64,000 nt of DNA, from positions 1 through 64,000 of the forward strand of contig JANYDB010000018.1 of the NCBI GenBank assembly GCA_025359985.1, given 5' to 3'. The stretch is from Burkholderiales bacterium (GTDB lineage: Bacteria > Pseudomonadota > Gammaproteobacteria > Burkholderiales > Usitatibacteraceae). A program made the position numbers and the translations under genes. The stretch's first letter is position 1. Every line of letters begins with the position of its first letter. The notes below the pieces were generated by a model, which had not been told where the DNA came from, searched no databases, and saw only the letters and a list, made by a program, of their open reading frames with translations. Below are positions 56,632 to 64,000 of this stretch, piece after piece.

Positions 56632-59600
56632 ATGCAAATAACTAAAATTAGCGTCAACAATCCGGTGTTTGCCACCATGATGATGGTCGCCATTATGGTG
56701 TTGGGTTTATTTTCATATCAACGCTTGTCGGTCGAGCAGATGCCGGATATTTCATTCCCGTTTGTCTCGATCGCCACCTCTTATCCAGGTGCATCATCTG
56801 AAGCAGTCATGCAGGATGTGAGCCGCCCGATTGAAGAAGCGGTCAACACGGTACAAGGCGTCAAAAATATCCGCTCGTTTTCACGTGAAGGGTTTTCACG
56901 GGTCTCCGTTGAGTTTCAACTGAATATTGATCCTAAATCAGCTGTTCAGGATGTGCGTGACAAGGTTGCAGGCGTACGCCGCAATTTCAATAAAGAAGTG
57001 GGCGAGCCTACAGTGACGCGCGCTGACAATGATAATGATCAGCCGATCATGCAAATTTCCATCGAAAGCCCGGCGCGCTCATTGCGCGAGCTATCAGATT
57101 TAACCGATCAGCTGGTGGTAAAACGTTTGCAGGGCGCTGAAGGCGTTGGCGCAATTGATATTTCCGGCCAGGTGCAGCGCGAGATGGCGATTCAGCTTAA
57201 CCCGGACAAAATGGCAGCTTATGGCATCAGCGTGGATCAGGTGGTCGGGCAGATACGCGCACAAAACCAGAATCAGGCAGCGGGGTTTTTAACCGGTGAT
57301 CGCACCGAGCGTCTGGTACGGGTACAAGGCAAATTTAAAAACGCCGCCGATTTCGAACGACTTATTATTTCGCGCCGTGGTGGTAGCAGTGTTGGCCTTG
57401 GCGGTATCAGCGACAGCGGCGGCGCGCCCATTACGCTCGGCATGATCGCGAGCGTGCGTGATACCGAACGTGAAGAAACCGGTTTAGCCACCCAAGACGG
57501 TAAACGCGGCCTGCTGGTAGAAATTCGTAAGACGCGTGGCGCCAACGCGATTGATGCTGCCGCTTCGATACGCGCCAATATCCAGAAACTGAAAGCATCA
57601 CTGCCACCTGATTTCAAAATTTCAATTACCAATGATGAATCAGAATTTATCAAGCAAGGTGTCGATAACGTGAAGCACACCATCCTCGAAGGTGCGTTGC
57701 TGACGGTGATCATCGTGTTTTTGTTTTTGCACTCATGGCGCTCCACCGTGATTACCGGCCTTACGCTGCCAATTTCGGTGCTCGCAACCTTTGTGGCACT
57801 TTATGCGATGGGTTTCACCATCAACTTCATGACCTTGATGGCGCTGTCTTTATCGATCGGCATTTTAATTGATGATGCGATCGTGGTGCGCGAAAATATT
57901 GTGCGTCATCTGGCGATGGGGAAAAGTCATTATCAGGCTTCGCTGGATGCCACTCAGGAAATTGGCATCGCAGTCATGGCCACGACTTTTTGTATTGTCG
58001 CGGTCTTTTTGCCGGTCGCCTTTATGGGCGGCATTATCGGCAAATTCTTTTTGCAGTTTGGTCTCGCGGTGAGCGTGGCGGTGCTGGTATCACTGTTTGT
58101 ATCGTTCACGCTGGACCCGATGCTGTCGGCGGTGTGGCATGACTCACCATCACGTTTAAACCAGTTAAAGCCGATCGCCTGGCTGCTCGCTAAGCAGGAT
58201 ATTTATATGATCTGGCTGCATGATAAATATGATGCGGCGCTGCGCTGGGCGCTGGCACCTGACTATCGCCGCACCTGGATCCCCAAGCTGACGATTTTTC
58301 GTTATATTTTTTCAGGTTTTAAGCGCGATTATTTCAAGCTCGACCGGTTCACGATTCGCAATCGCGGCATTGTCTTGTGGGTCGCAGCACTGACTTTTTT
58401 TGCCAGTTTTCTATTGGTGCCCGCAGGCGAATTTGTTCCCGAAACCGATAACAACTGGGCCAACGCATCAGTTGAAACACCGGTGGGATCATCGATTAAC
58501 TACACCATGGACAAGGCTGAGCAGGTTGAAAATGCGTTACGGGAATTTCCTGAAATTAAACGCATCACCCGCAATGTATCCAAAACTCAGGCATGGTTTG
58601 GCCTTGAATTAGTCGAAAAAGAAAAACGCAAGCGTAGTAAAAAGCAGCTTGATGATGCGATCCGTGCGCGGCTGTCTTCAATTGCCGGATTGGCGATCCG
58701 GGTAGGTTGGAATAGGCCGATACAGGTGTACGTGATGGGCCCCGAAATTGGGGAATTAAATCGCATCTCGCAAGAGTTGGTCGCCAAAATAAAAGCCATT
58801 CCCGGCACCGTCGATGTCGAGTCATCCTACAAACCGACCAGCCCCACGCTCGATATTATTGTCAATCGCGAGTTGGCAAGTGACCTGGGCGTATCCATGG
58901 CCTCGGTCGTGAGCACTACGCGGGCCATGATTGCGGGCGAAGACGCAGGCCAATGGGAAGGCCCTGACGGCGAAAATCATCAGGTACTGGTACGCCTGCC
59001 GCGTAGTGACCGCACCGCAGTAGCTGATCTCGATAAACTTTTTGTGCCAACATCCGCGCTGAACGCGGACGGCAGCCCACGCATGGTGCCACTGCGCCAA
59101 GTCGCAGATTTCAAACCGGCATTCGCGGAACGGCAGATCGAGCGCCGTAATTTGCAGCGCCTCATTCAGGTGTTTTCCGGCGTCGCCGCCACCCATACCG
59201 AAGGCCAGATATCAGATGAAGTACAAAAAGTACTTAAGACCATCAAGCTGCCACCGGGCTATCTATTTCAAAGCGGTGGCTCATCCCAGGATATGGCTGA
59301 ATCCATGGGCTATGCTGGGGCGGCGTTAGGGCTGGCCGTGATCTTTATTTACCTGATTCTTGCGTCGCAGTTTGGCAGTTTCCTGCAGCCCATTGCGATC
59401 ATGGCGTCACTACCGTTGTCGCTGATCGGAGTATTTATTGCGTTGCGACTATTCGGAACCACCTTAAATTTATTCTCCATCATTGGCTTCATCATGCTGA
59501 TGGGGCTCGTCACAAAAAATGCAATTTTACTGGTCGACTTTACCAATCACAGCCGACGTGAGGGTATGCCGCGTGATGCCGCTATCCTCGCCGCAGGGCA

Positions 59601-59907
59601 GGTTCGCCTGCGCCCGATTCTAATGACAACCACGGCGATGATCGGCGGCATGTTGCCCCTGGCTCTCGCCTTTGGCGCGGGCTCCGAACAACAATCGCCG
59701 ATGGCGCATGCCGTGATCGGCGGGATTATTACCTCCACTATCATGACGCTGGTGGTAGTGCCTGTGCTCTACACCTATTTTGATACTTGGGGCGAAAAGG
59801 TGACGGTGTGGTTCAAGCGCGGCACACCCGCCGCAGCGCATGCATCGGCACGCTTGGCTGGCGGCGGATCGATTGAGGCGTTACCTGCGGCAAAGCAGGA
59901 GGATTAA
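56632..59907 (+). CDS. RND efflux transporter permease subunit
   Basis: A 1091-residue inner-membrane pump of the AcrB/HAE1 superfamily. Twelve membrane helices are expected; the sequence shows the first near residue 13-30, a large periplasmic loop, a central membrane block (about residues 345-500) with the proton-relay region LSIGILIDDAIVVRENIVRH, a second large loop, and a final block. There is an extra hydrophilic stretch, about residues 500-570, between the two halves. Substrate range unknown. It is co-transcribed with the adaptor upstream. Confidence 0.93.
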   Translation: MQITKISVNNPVFATMMMVAIMVLGLFSYQRLSVEQMPDISFPFVSIATSYPGASSEAVMQDVSRPIEEAVNTVQGVKNIRSFSREGFSRVSVEFQLNIDPKSAVQDVRDKVAGVRRNFNKEVGEPTVTRADNDNDQPIMQISIESPARSLRELSDLTDQLVVKRLQGAEGVGAIDISGQVQREMAIQLNPDKMAAYGISVDQVVGQIRAQNQNQAAGFLTGDRTERLVRVQGKFKNAADFERLIISRRGGSSVGLGGISDSGGAPITLGMIASVRDTEREETGLATQDGKRGLLVEIRKTRGANAIDAAASIRANIQKLKASLPPDFKISITNDESEFIKQGVDNVKHTILEGALLTVIIVFLFLHSWRSTVITGLTLPISVLATFVALYAMGFTINFMTLMALSLSIGILIDDAIVVRENIVRHLAMGKSHYQASLDATQEIGIAVMATTFCIVAVFLPVAFMGGIIGKFFLQFGLAVSVAVLVSLFVSFTLDPMLSAVWHDSPSRLNQLKPIAWLLAKQDIYMIWLHDKYDAALRWALAPDYRRTWIPKLTIFRYIFSGFKRDYFKLDRFTIRNRGIVLWVAALTFFASFLLVPAGEFVPETDNNWANASVETPVGSSINYTMDKAEQVENALREFPEIKRITRNVSKTQAWFGLELVEKEKRKRSKKQLDDAIRARLSSIAGLAIRVGWNRPIQVYVMGPEIGELNRISQELVAKIKAIPGTVDVESSYKPTSPTLDIIVNRELASDLGVSMASVVSTTRAMIAGEDAGQWEGPDGENHQVLVRLPRSDRTAVADLDKLFVPTSALNADGSPRMVPLRQVADFKPAFAERQIERRNLQRLIQVFSGVAATHTEGQISDEVQKVLKTIKLPPGYLFQSGGSSQDMAESMGYAGAALGLAVIFIYLILASQFGSFLQPIAIMASLPLSLIGVFIALRLFGTTLNLFSIIGFIMLMGLVTKNAILLVDFTNHSRREGMPRDAAILAAGQVRLRPILMTTTAMIGGMLPLALAFGAGSEQQSPMAHAVIGGIITSTIMTLVVVPVLYTYFDTWGEKVTVWFKRGTPAAAHASARLAGGGSIEALPAAKQED

Positions 59908-60002
59908 GCGGCATTGTTAAGTATGCATATTCAAGAGCGCATACGTAAATGCATCATGGTAGATAAACGATCAACATTGGCCGCGACTAAAAAATTTACC
60001 CT

Positions 60003-60368
60003 TTATGCCAGCGCATAAGGCATCCGCACATTGGGCAATTTGGCGTCGAAATCTTTGGTGTTGCGCGTGATCAACAGCAGGCCATGCTCGATTGCGCTGG
60101 CGAGAATAATGGCATCCGGTAATTTCATGCGCCGCTCGCGGCGTAGCTTGATAGCGCGTTCAGCGATGGGCTCAGTCACATTAATCATTTCAAAAGACGA
60201 CAGAAACCCGCGCGTGATGGCGTCTGCCTGAAGCTCGCCACTCGCCATCACTTCCATCCATGTCACCACGCTGATAGCGCGAGATTCATAGAGCTGAAAC
60301 TCTTTTTTGGCCGCCGCAATGCCATTCAGATAGTCGATCAGAATATTGCTGTCAAAGAGCGCTTTCAA
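60003..60368 (-). CDS. vapC: VapC-like PIN-domain toxin
   Basis: A PIN-domain RNase of about 121 residues. The acidic site is intact: LFDSNILIDYLNG (Asp), VVTWMEVMASG (Glu), LPDAIILASAIEHG (Asp) and the terminal ITRNTKDFDA. VapC toxins cut tRNA or rRNA. The track start at 60560 would run through the antitoxin gene; the TTG at 60368, just ten bases after the antitoxin stop, gives a normal length and is preferred, though rare. The pair order antitoxin-toxin is standard. Confidence 0.85.
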   Translation of the reverse strand: MKALFDSNILIDYLNGIAAAKKEFQLYESRAISVVTWMEVMASGELQADAITRGFLSSFEMINVTEPIAERAIKLRRERRMKLPDAIILASAIEHGLLLITRNTKDFDAKLPNVRMPYALA

Positions 60369-60378
60369 TACGGATGGC

Positions 60379-60612
60379 CTAACGATCCCATTCGGCGCGG
60401 AGTTTTCGCTGAATGGTGACGCCATCCTTTGCTTTTTTTTGCGCTGGGGTTTTAGCTTTCCACGCGCCGAATGCGTCAGGCGATTCTGCATATTGCACCA
60501 CATATTGCGCAATCGCTTGGCGCACCAGCTCGGCACGCGAAACATTCTTGCGCACCTCAATCAACCGGAGCGCTTCAATTTGACAATCAGGAAGATCAAT
60601 AATGGTTCGCAT
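60379..60612 (-). CDS. Ribbon-helix-helix antitoxin (VapB-like)
   Basis: A 77-residue protein, MRTIIDLPDCQIEALRLIEV, then VRKNVSRAELVRQAIAQYV, the pattern of a CopG-type ribbon-helix-helix DNA-binding domain, with a basic C-terminal toxin-neutralising tail (KAKTPAQKKAKDG). ATG 60612 is preferred over the track start 60678. It is immediately upstream of the PIN toxin gene and probably represses the pair's promoter. Confidence 0.82.
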   Translation of the reverse strand: MRTIIDLPDCQIEALRLIEVRKNVSRAELVRQAIAQYVVQYAESPDAFGAWKAKTPAQKKAKDGVTIQRKLRAEWDR

Positions 60613-60717
60613 AAAAATAGTATCGGGCGTAAGGCAAAAGGTGAAAAAATGGTAATGAAAAATGATGCATGATGACATGATATGTCATCATAGTGCAGCG
60701 CTAGATTTTATGCAAAC

Positions 60718-60775
60718 TCCCCGTCAGGAGCTGTGTTTGAGGCAAAATGTGCTCAAACGGCAAGCAAGACGGGGA
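60718..60775. repeat. Nested stem-loops between the antitoxin and the glutamyltransferase-like gene
   Basis: TCCCCGTC (60718-60725) pairs with GACGGGGA (60768-60775), enclosing GTTTGAG (60735-60741) paired with CTCAAAC (60752-60758). The two stems are perfect and concentric. On the minus strand it is downstream of the transferase gene; no clear T-run follows, so it might be a structured RNA or part of the toxin-antitoxin control region. Confidence 0.45.
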
Positions 60776-60809
60776 CTTTGGTTTTGGCGCAGCCTGGTTT
60801 ATAAGATAT

Positions 60810-62414
60810 TCAAAGCCCTGCCGCATATCCATCTTTGCGATGATCACTGCCCGCACAGTAACCATCATCGCCCATGCGCCAAATTAATTGCGCACCACCA
60901 AACGCAAAATTAAGTGTTTCAGCAGCAGCAAGGCGATGACCTAATACCTCAAGTGCCGCGCCAACGCTTGATTTGAGGGCATCTTCCAACCCCACGGTAC
61001 CATCTGGATTAACGATCCAGCGCGGTGCATCACTAGCCGTTTGCGGGTTTTGGCCATAGTCGCAAATACGCGTCACCATTTGCACATGGCCTTGCGGTTG
61101 CATATGCCCGCCCATCACGCCGAAGCTCATCACCGGCTGGTTTTGATGGTCAGTCAGGAAGCCGGGAATGATGGTTTGAAAAGGCCGTTTGTTGGGCGCG
61201 ACTTGGTTGGGATGACCTGCGATTAAATTAAATCCGTGCCCGCGATTTTGCAGGCTGATACCGGTGTCCGGCACCACCACGCCAGAGCCAAAGCCCATAT
61301 AGTTTGACTGGATGAAACTTACCATCATGCCACTTGCATCTGCCGTGCTGAGATACACCGTTCCGCCGTGTTGCGGCATACCAAAGGTGGGCGCTGAGGC
61401 GCGTTGCATATGGATCAAGCCCGAGCGTTTTTTTAGGTATGCCGGATCGAGCAGCGCGCTCACCGGCATATCCATAAATGCAGAATCCGCGATATAGCGG
61501 TGCGCATCGGCGAAGGCAAGCTTCATCGCCTCAATCTGCAAATGCAGACTGGCAGCTGAATCGACTTTATGCGAGGCGAGATCAAAATTTTCGAGAATAC
61601 CTAAACACAGCAAAGCGGCTAACCCCTGCCCGTTTGGCGGGATTTCATGAAGGCGCACATCACGATAGTTTTGATGCAAAGTGCCCACCCAATCCGCTTG
61701 ATGCGCATCGAGATCAGCCATCGTCATCGCGCCGCCATTAGCTTGTGCATGCGCAATCATTTTTTCGGCGAGCGCGCCGCGATAAAAAGATTCACCCTCG
61801 GTCGCGGCAATATCTTGAAGCGTTGCTGCCTGGCCCTCAAGTATCCATTTTTCGCCCGCTTGGGGTGCACGCCCATGGTATAAAAAATCGCGACTAAAAT
61901 CAGTTTGATCCTGCAATATTTCGGCCTGCCGCGCCCAGCTTGAAGCGGTAATCGGCGCGACCGGAAACCCTTCACGGGCATAGCGAATCGCCGGTTCAAA
62001 CAAGGTTGCGAACGGCAGCTTGCCCATTTTTTTTGACAGTGTTACCCACTGTGAAACAGCACCCGGCACCGTGACGCTGTCCCAGCCACGCATGGGCAAA
62101 CTATTTGCGTCGGGATATTTTTGCGCAAAGTATTCTGGCGTCCACGCGGCCGACGAACGACCCGATGCATTCAAGCCGTGAAGTTGCCGCCCATCCCAAA
62201 TAATCGCGAACCCATCCGAACCTATGCCGTTACTGGTGGGCTCAACCACGGTTAGCGCAATCGCGCTCGCAATCGCCGCATCAACCGCGTTGCCACCTTG
62301 CCACAACATTTGCATACCGGCCTGCGCGGCGAGCGGCTGCGAAGTCGCTACGATATTTTTTGCCATCACCGGCATGCGTTGCGATGCATACGGAAACGCA
62401 AAATTAAATTTCAC
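60810..62414 (-). CDS. Gamma-glutamyltransferase family enzyme
   Basis: A 534-residue Ntn-hydrolase with the GGT fold: ALTVVEPTSNGIGSDGFAII near residue 55 and the probable nucleophile Thr in HGGTVYLSTADASG, preceded by the internal processing site. Later come GFGSGVVVPDTGISLQNRGH and MSFGVMGGHMQPQGHVQM. These enzymes self-cleave and then transfer or hydrolyse gamma-glutamyl or related acyl groups, for example in glutathione or cephalosporin substrates. No signal peptide is apparent, so it may be cytoplasmic. The GTG start overlaps the stop of the small Cys-rich gene upstream by four bases; a later Met (RMPVMAKN) is another possible start. Confidence 0.85.
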   Translation of the reverse strand: MKFNFAFPYASQRMPVMAKNIVATSQPLAAQAGMQMLWQGGNAVDAAIASAIALTVVEPTSNGIGSDGFAIIWDGRQLHGLNASGRSSAAWTPEYFAQKYPDANSLPMRGWDSVTVPGAVSQWVTLSKKMGKLPFATLFEPAIRYAREGFPVAPITASSWARQAEILQDQTDFSRDFLYHGRAPQAGEKWILEGQAATLQDIAATEGESFYRGALAEKMIAHAQANGGAMTMADLDAHQADWVGTLHQNYRDVRLHEIPPNGQGLAALLCLGILENFDLASHKVDSAASLHLQIEAMKLAFADAHRYIADSAFMDMPVSALLDPAYLKKRSGLIHMQRASAPTFGMPQHGGTVYLSTADASGMMVSFIQSNYMGFGSGVVVPDTGISLQNRGHGFNLIAGHPNQVAPNKRPFQTIIPGFLTDHQNQPVMSFGVMGGHMQPQGHVQMVTRICDYGQNPQTASDAPRWIVNPDGTVGLEDALKSSVGAALEVLGHRLAAAETLNFAFGGAQLIWRMGDDGYCAGSDHRKDGYAAGL

Positions 62415-62632
62415 GTCGCGCTGCCCGTAATCGCAGTAGTGACGGAAGTGGTGGTGGAATTGGTGGCAACAGTGGCATCCGCCTGACTAACTGTGTTGGC
62501 AGCCTCCCATGCCTTTAAATCTTTTTCGTATTGCCACAGCTCTTCTTCGTAAATATCCATTACGCATGGAATGCAGCCGGTGCCACAGCATTCATGCGGC
62601 TCGGGTTTGCGGGGAGGGTTTGGAGCTGACAT
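62411..62632 (-). CDS. Small oxidoreductase-like (Cys-rich) protein
   Basis: A 73-residue protein with PNPPRKPEPHECCGTGCIPCVM followed by DIYEEELWQYEKDLKAWE. This is the N-terminal oxidoreductase-like motif (Oxidored-like family), found alone in small bacterial proteins; the Cys cluster suggests metal or thiol chemistry. Its C-terminal 25 residues are Thr/Ala/Ser-rich. The TGA overlaps the GTG of the transferase gene, so translation is probably coupled, tying the two functions together. Confidence 0.75.
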   Translation of the reverse strand: MSAPNPPRKPEPHECCGTGCIPCVMDIYEEELWQYEKDLKAWEAANTVSQADATVATNSTTTSVTTAITGSAT

Positions 62633-63028
62633 AGGGACTGGAATAAGAGTGGACGTAAGGGTAGAAATAGAGGCAACAATAGGAACAAAAATAGGCGGAC
62701 TCTTGAGAGCAAAAAAGAATACACGAATACGCTATCAACTATTTTACGCGAGGCTTGCCACAATAGATGCAAGGCCATCAGTCATCGCCGCCACTGACGT
62801 TGATGTCATCCCCAAAAGGCAGCGCTATACCGCCTGCCCCTGATGCCATAACAGATACCGCCGCTTGCGGGCGCGACGCTACTTGAGCGATGCTTGTGCA
62901 ATAAAAAACCCATATCAGGTTCGGAAAAGTAAAATTTGTTGACTCATTAAGCAGCGATAAAAATGAGTGGGGCCCGAAATTGTAGACAGGCCGGTTGATA
63001 TTACTTTATCAACTTGTTGGGAGCCGTC
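62633..63028. other. Gap between the Cys-rich gene and the IS3 remnant
   Basis: No convincing gene or structure was found. An ORF at 62560-62778 on the minus strand is Leu/Phe-rich but has no start context and overlaps the Cys-rich gene. The last 50 bases may include the left end of the decayed insertion sequence, but no terminal repeat could be confirmed. Confidence 0.4.
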
Positions 63029-63690
63029 ATGAAACGTATTCGCCGTCGTACCTTGGCTGCCAAATTCAAAGCTGAAGCCGTTAAGTTAGCGACTGAACAA
63101 AATCTCACGCCAGACCAGATGCGTATTCGTGAGTTGGAACGAGAACTTGCCATTGCTAAAATGGAGCGAGATATATAAAAAAGAGACAGGAGCGCAGCCC
63201 CGTGTTTGCAAACTAGATGATGTTGTGAAGTATACCAAGAGAGGCTATTAGGCATGTAGTCGTGGCAGTTGATTCCTGCCCGCAAGCTGAAAAAAGCGCG
63301 CCGGTTGGTGGCAATCCGTGCTGCCCATAAACGCGGTCGCGGCATCTATGATCCAAAAAAGATTCAAACCGAGTTAGCGCCATAAGATCTTGGTACCTGT
63401 GTGAATCGCATCAAGCGACTGCGCAAGCTCCACGGTATCCGCTGCGCCCTCTAGCAGCAGTTCCGCGTCGCGACAGATTCTTAGCATCAATTGCTAGTGG
63501 CGCGATCAAGGACTTGACTTGTATAGGTGTGAAATCGTCGGCTGGTCGATGGACAAACTATTGATAATTGATGCGCTGCGGACGGCGTATTGACGCTATA
63601 AACTAAGTGCTGGGTTGATGCATTATTAAAGCCCTAAAGGGGAGTATTTGCAGCCAAACATACCGTGCGTTGCAGGTCAGCTATAAGGTG
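63029..63690 (+). mobile_element. Degenerate IS3-family insertion sequence
   Basis: The first part, from ATG 63029, reads MKRIRRRTLAAKFKAEAVKL, then RIRELERELAIAKMERDI and a stop, an OrfA transposase fragment with its middle missing. Farther on, RGRGIYDPKKIQTELA and VNRIKRLRKLHGIRC correspond to the start of OrfB, and CEIVGWSMDKLLIIDALRTAY to its integrase core, with stops and frame changes between. No intact transposase remains. Terminal repeats and target duplication were not identified, so the edges are approximate. Confidence 0.75.
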
Positions 63691-63777
63691 ATCCTGGTGG
63701 ATTAGAATTTTTAGTACCTTCGATCTTTATGTGAAGCCGCCTCAAGGCGCAAGCATTTTTACCAAAGCCGCTTGGGG

Positions 63778-63825
63778 CACATGTGTTGGGATATGCGTGT
63801 TTAGACTTATGTCCCTACACATGTG
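63778..63825. repeat. Inverted repeat near the ABC-F gene end
   Basis: CACATGTGTTGGGA (63778-63791) and TCCCTACACATGTG (63812-63825) are 14-base arms with one mismatch and a 20-base loop, lying about 70 bases past the stop of the ABC-F gene on its downstream side. No T-run follows. It could be a mRNA 3' structure or a factor-binding site. Confidence 0.45.
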
Positions 63826-63892
63826 ATTATCGGTACGTTTGGCATGAGCATGATGCAATCAATCGCTGCTCATGAGCAAATATTTTTATCGA

Positions 63893-64000
63893 TTAATCCG
63901 GGCTGGCGGCACGCTTGGCTTCGAGCCATTCCCAGCGCTGCATCGTCGCGGCTAGCTCAGTCTCAACTTGGCTTACGCGAGCTTGCAGGGTTTTACGTTT
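63893..64000 (-). CDS. ABC-F type ATPase, C-terminal fragment
   Basis: The last 35 codons of a gene entering from the right edge, ending with TAA at 63893. The peptide QARVSQVETELAATMQRWEW followed by LEAKRAASPD resembles the C-terminal coiled coil of ABC-F proteins such as Uup or EttA, which act on ribosomes. The ATPase domains are outside the window, so the identification is provisional; a different coiled-coil protein is possible. Confidence 0.5.
   Translation of the reverse strand, partial: KRKTLQARVSQVETELAATMQRWEWLEAKRAASPD

Noticed and set aside
62560-62778. Leu/Phe-rich minus-strand ORF
   Set aside because: It is a shadow in a different frame of the Cys-rich gene and its upstream region, with no credible start.
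63001-63345. Minus-strand ORF across the IS3 remnant
   Set aside because: It is antisense to clear transposase fragments and has no family features.
1-64000. CRISPR arrays, tRNA, rRNA or prophage
   Set aside because: Looked for regular spaced repeats, tRNA-like conserved arms, rRNA segments and phage structural genes; none were recognised.

Overview
The window looks like a chromosomal segment of a betaproteobacterium, probably of the order Burkholderiales. The main argument is gene order. Read together, fur-bamE-dapB-carA-carB-greA-yhbY-rlmE-ftsH-folP-glmM is a backbone typical of Betaproteobacteria, and the membrane protein at 17015-17830 resembles the BPSS1780 family first named in Burkholderia. 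Base composition is moderate (near half GC by eye), lower than many Burkholderia relatives. No rRNA, tRNA, CRISPR array or prophage was seen.

Layout. 1-207 is the start of a large indolepyruvate:ferredoxin oxidoreductase gene running off the left edge. 559-5179 is an ABC exporter operon whose permease is fused to an M1-type metallopeptidase. 5423-7885 carries a lipoprotein S41 protease and a ketopantoate-reductase-like gene. 7905-21795 (minus strand) is glmM, folP, ftsH and rlmE, but glmM and folP are separated by about 8.5 kb holding a MoxR-type module: DUF58, MoxR ATPase, DUF4350, DUF4129, SpoIIM-like, RDD and a BPSS1780-like membrane protein. 21814-30777 has yhbY, a DUF3999/DUF2339 membrane pair, a secreted alpha/beta hydrolase, a LytS/LytR-type two-component pair and greA, so the greA-yhbY junction has also been opened by inserted genes. 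30905-37968 is carB, a frameshifted ORF6N-domain gene, carA, dapB, bamE and fur.

38031-46037 is metabolic and accessory: a secreted barnase-like RNase with its barstar-like inhibitor, a DUF3047 lipoprotein, a PutA without its DNA-binding domain, thioredoxin, Dps, an NADPH-dependent FMN reductase and an alpha/beta hydrolase. 46181-48761 is a TonB-dependent receptor with a strong promoter overlapped by two abutting 16-bp operators. 49071-50298 is a badly decayed secreted-protein-like gene. 50500-53222 is cytochrome b561 with two YceI proteins, then a pirin. The pirin sits divergently beside a LysR regulator that has lost its middle. 53736-59907 has a DUF952 gene, gluQRS and an RND efflux adaptor/pump pair. 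60003-62632 has a VapBC-like toxin-antitoxin pair, a gamma-glutamyltransferase-like enzyme and a small Cys-rich protein. The right end holds a wrecked IS3-family element and the last codons of an ABC-F ATPase gene.

The most interesting signals are: (1) an ORF6N-domain gene nested between carA and carB, overlapping both, and frameshifted in an A7 run; (2) a promoter plus intrinsic-terminator hairpin in the carA leader, suggesting attenuation, followed by a likely UUG start; (3) the tandem perfect/near-perfect operators on the TonB receptor promoter; (4) the MoxR module inserted into the ftsH-folP-glmM operon; and (5) a hexanucleotide repeat inside a signal peptide. All calls come from reading the sequence; no database search was run.
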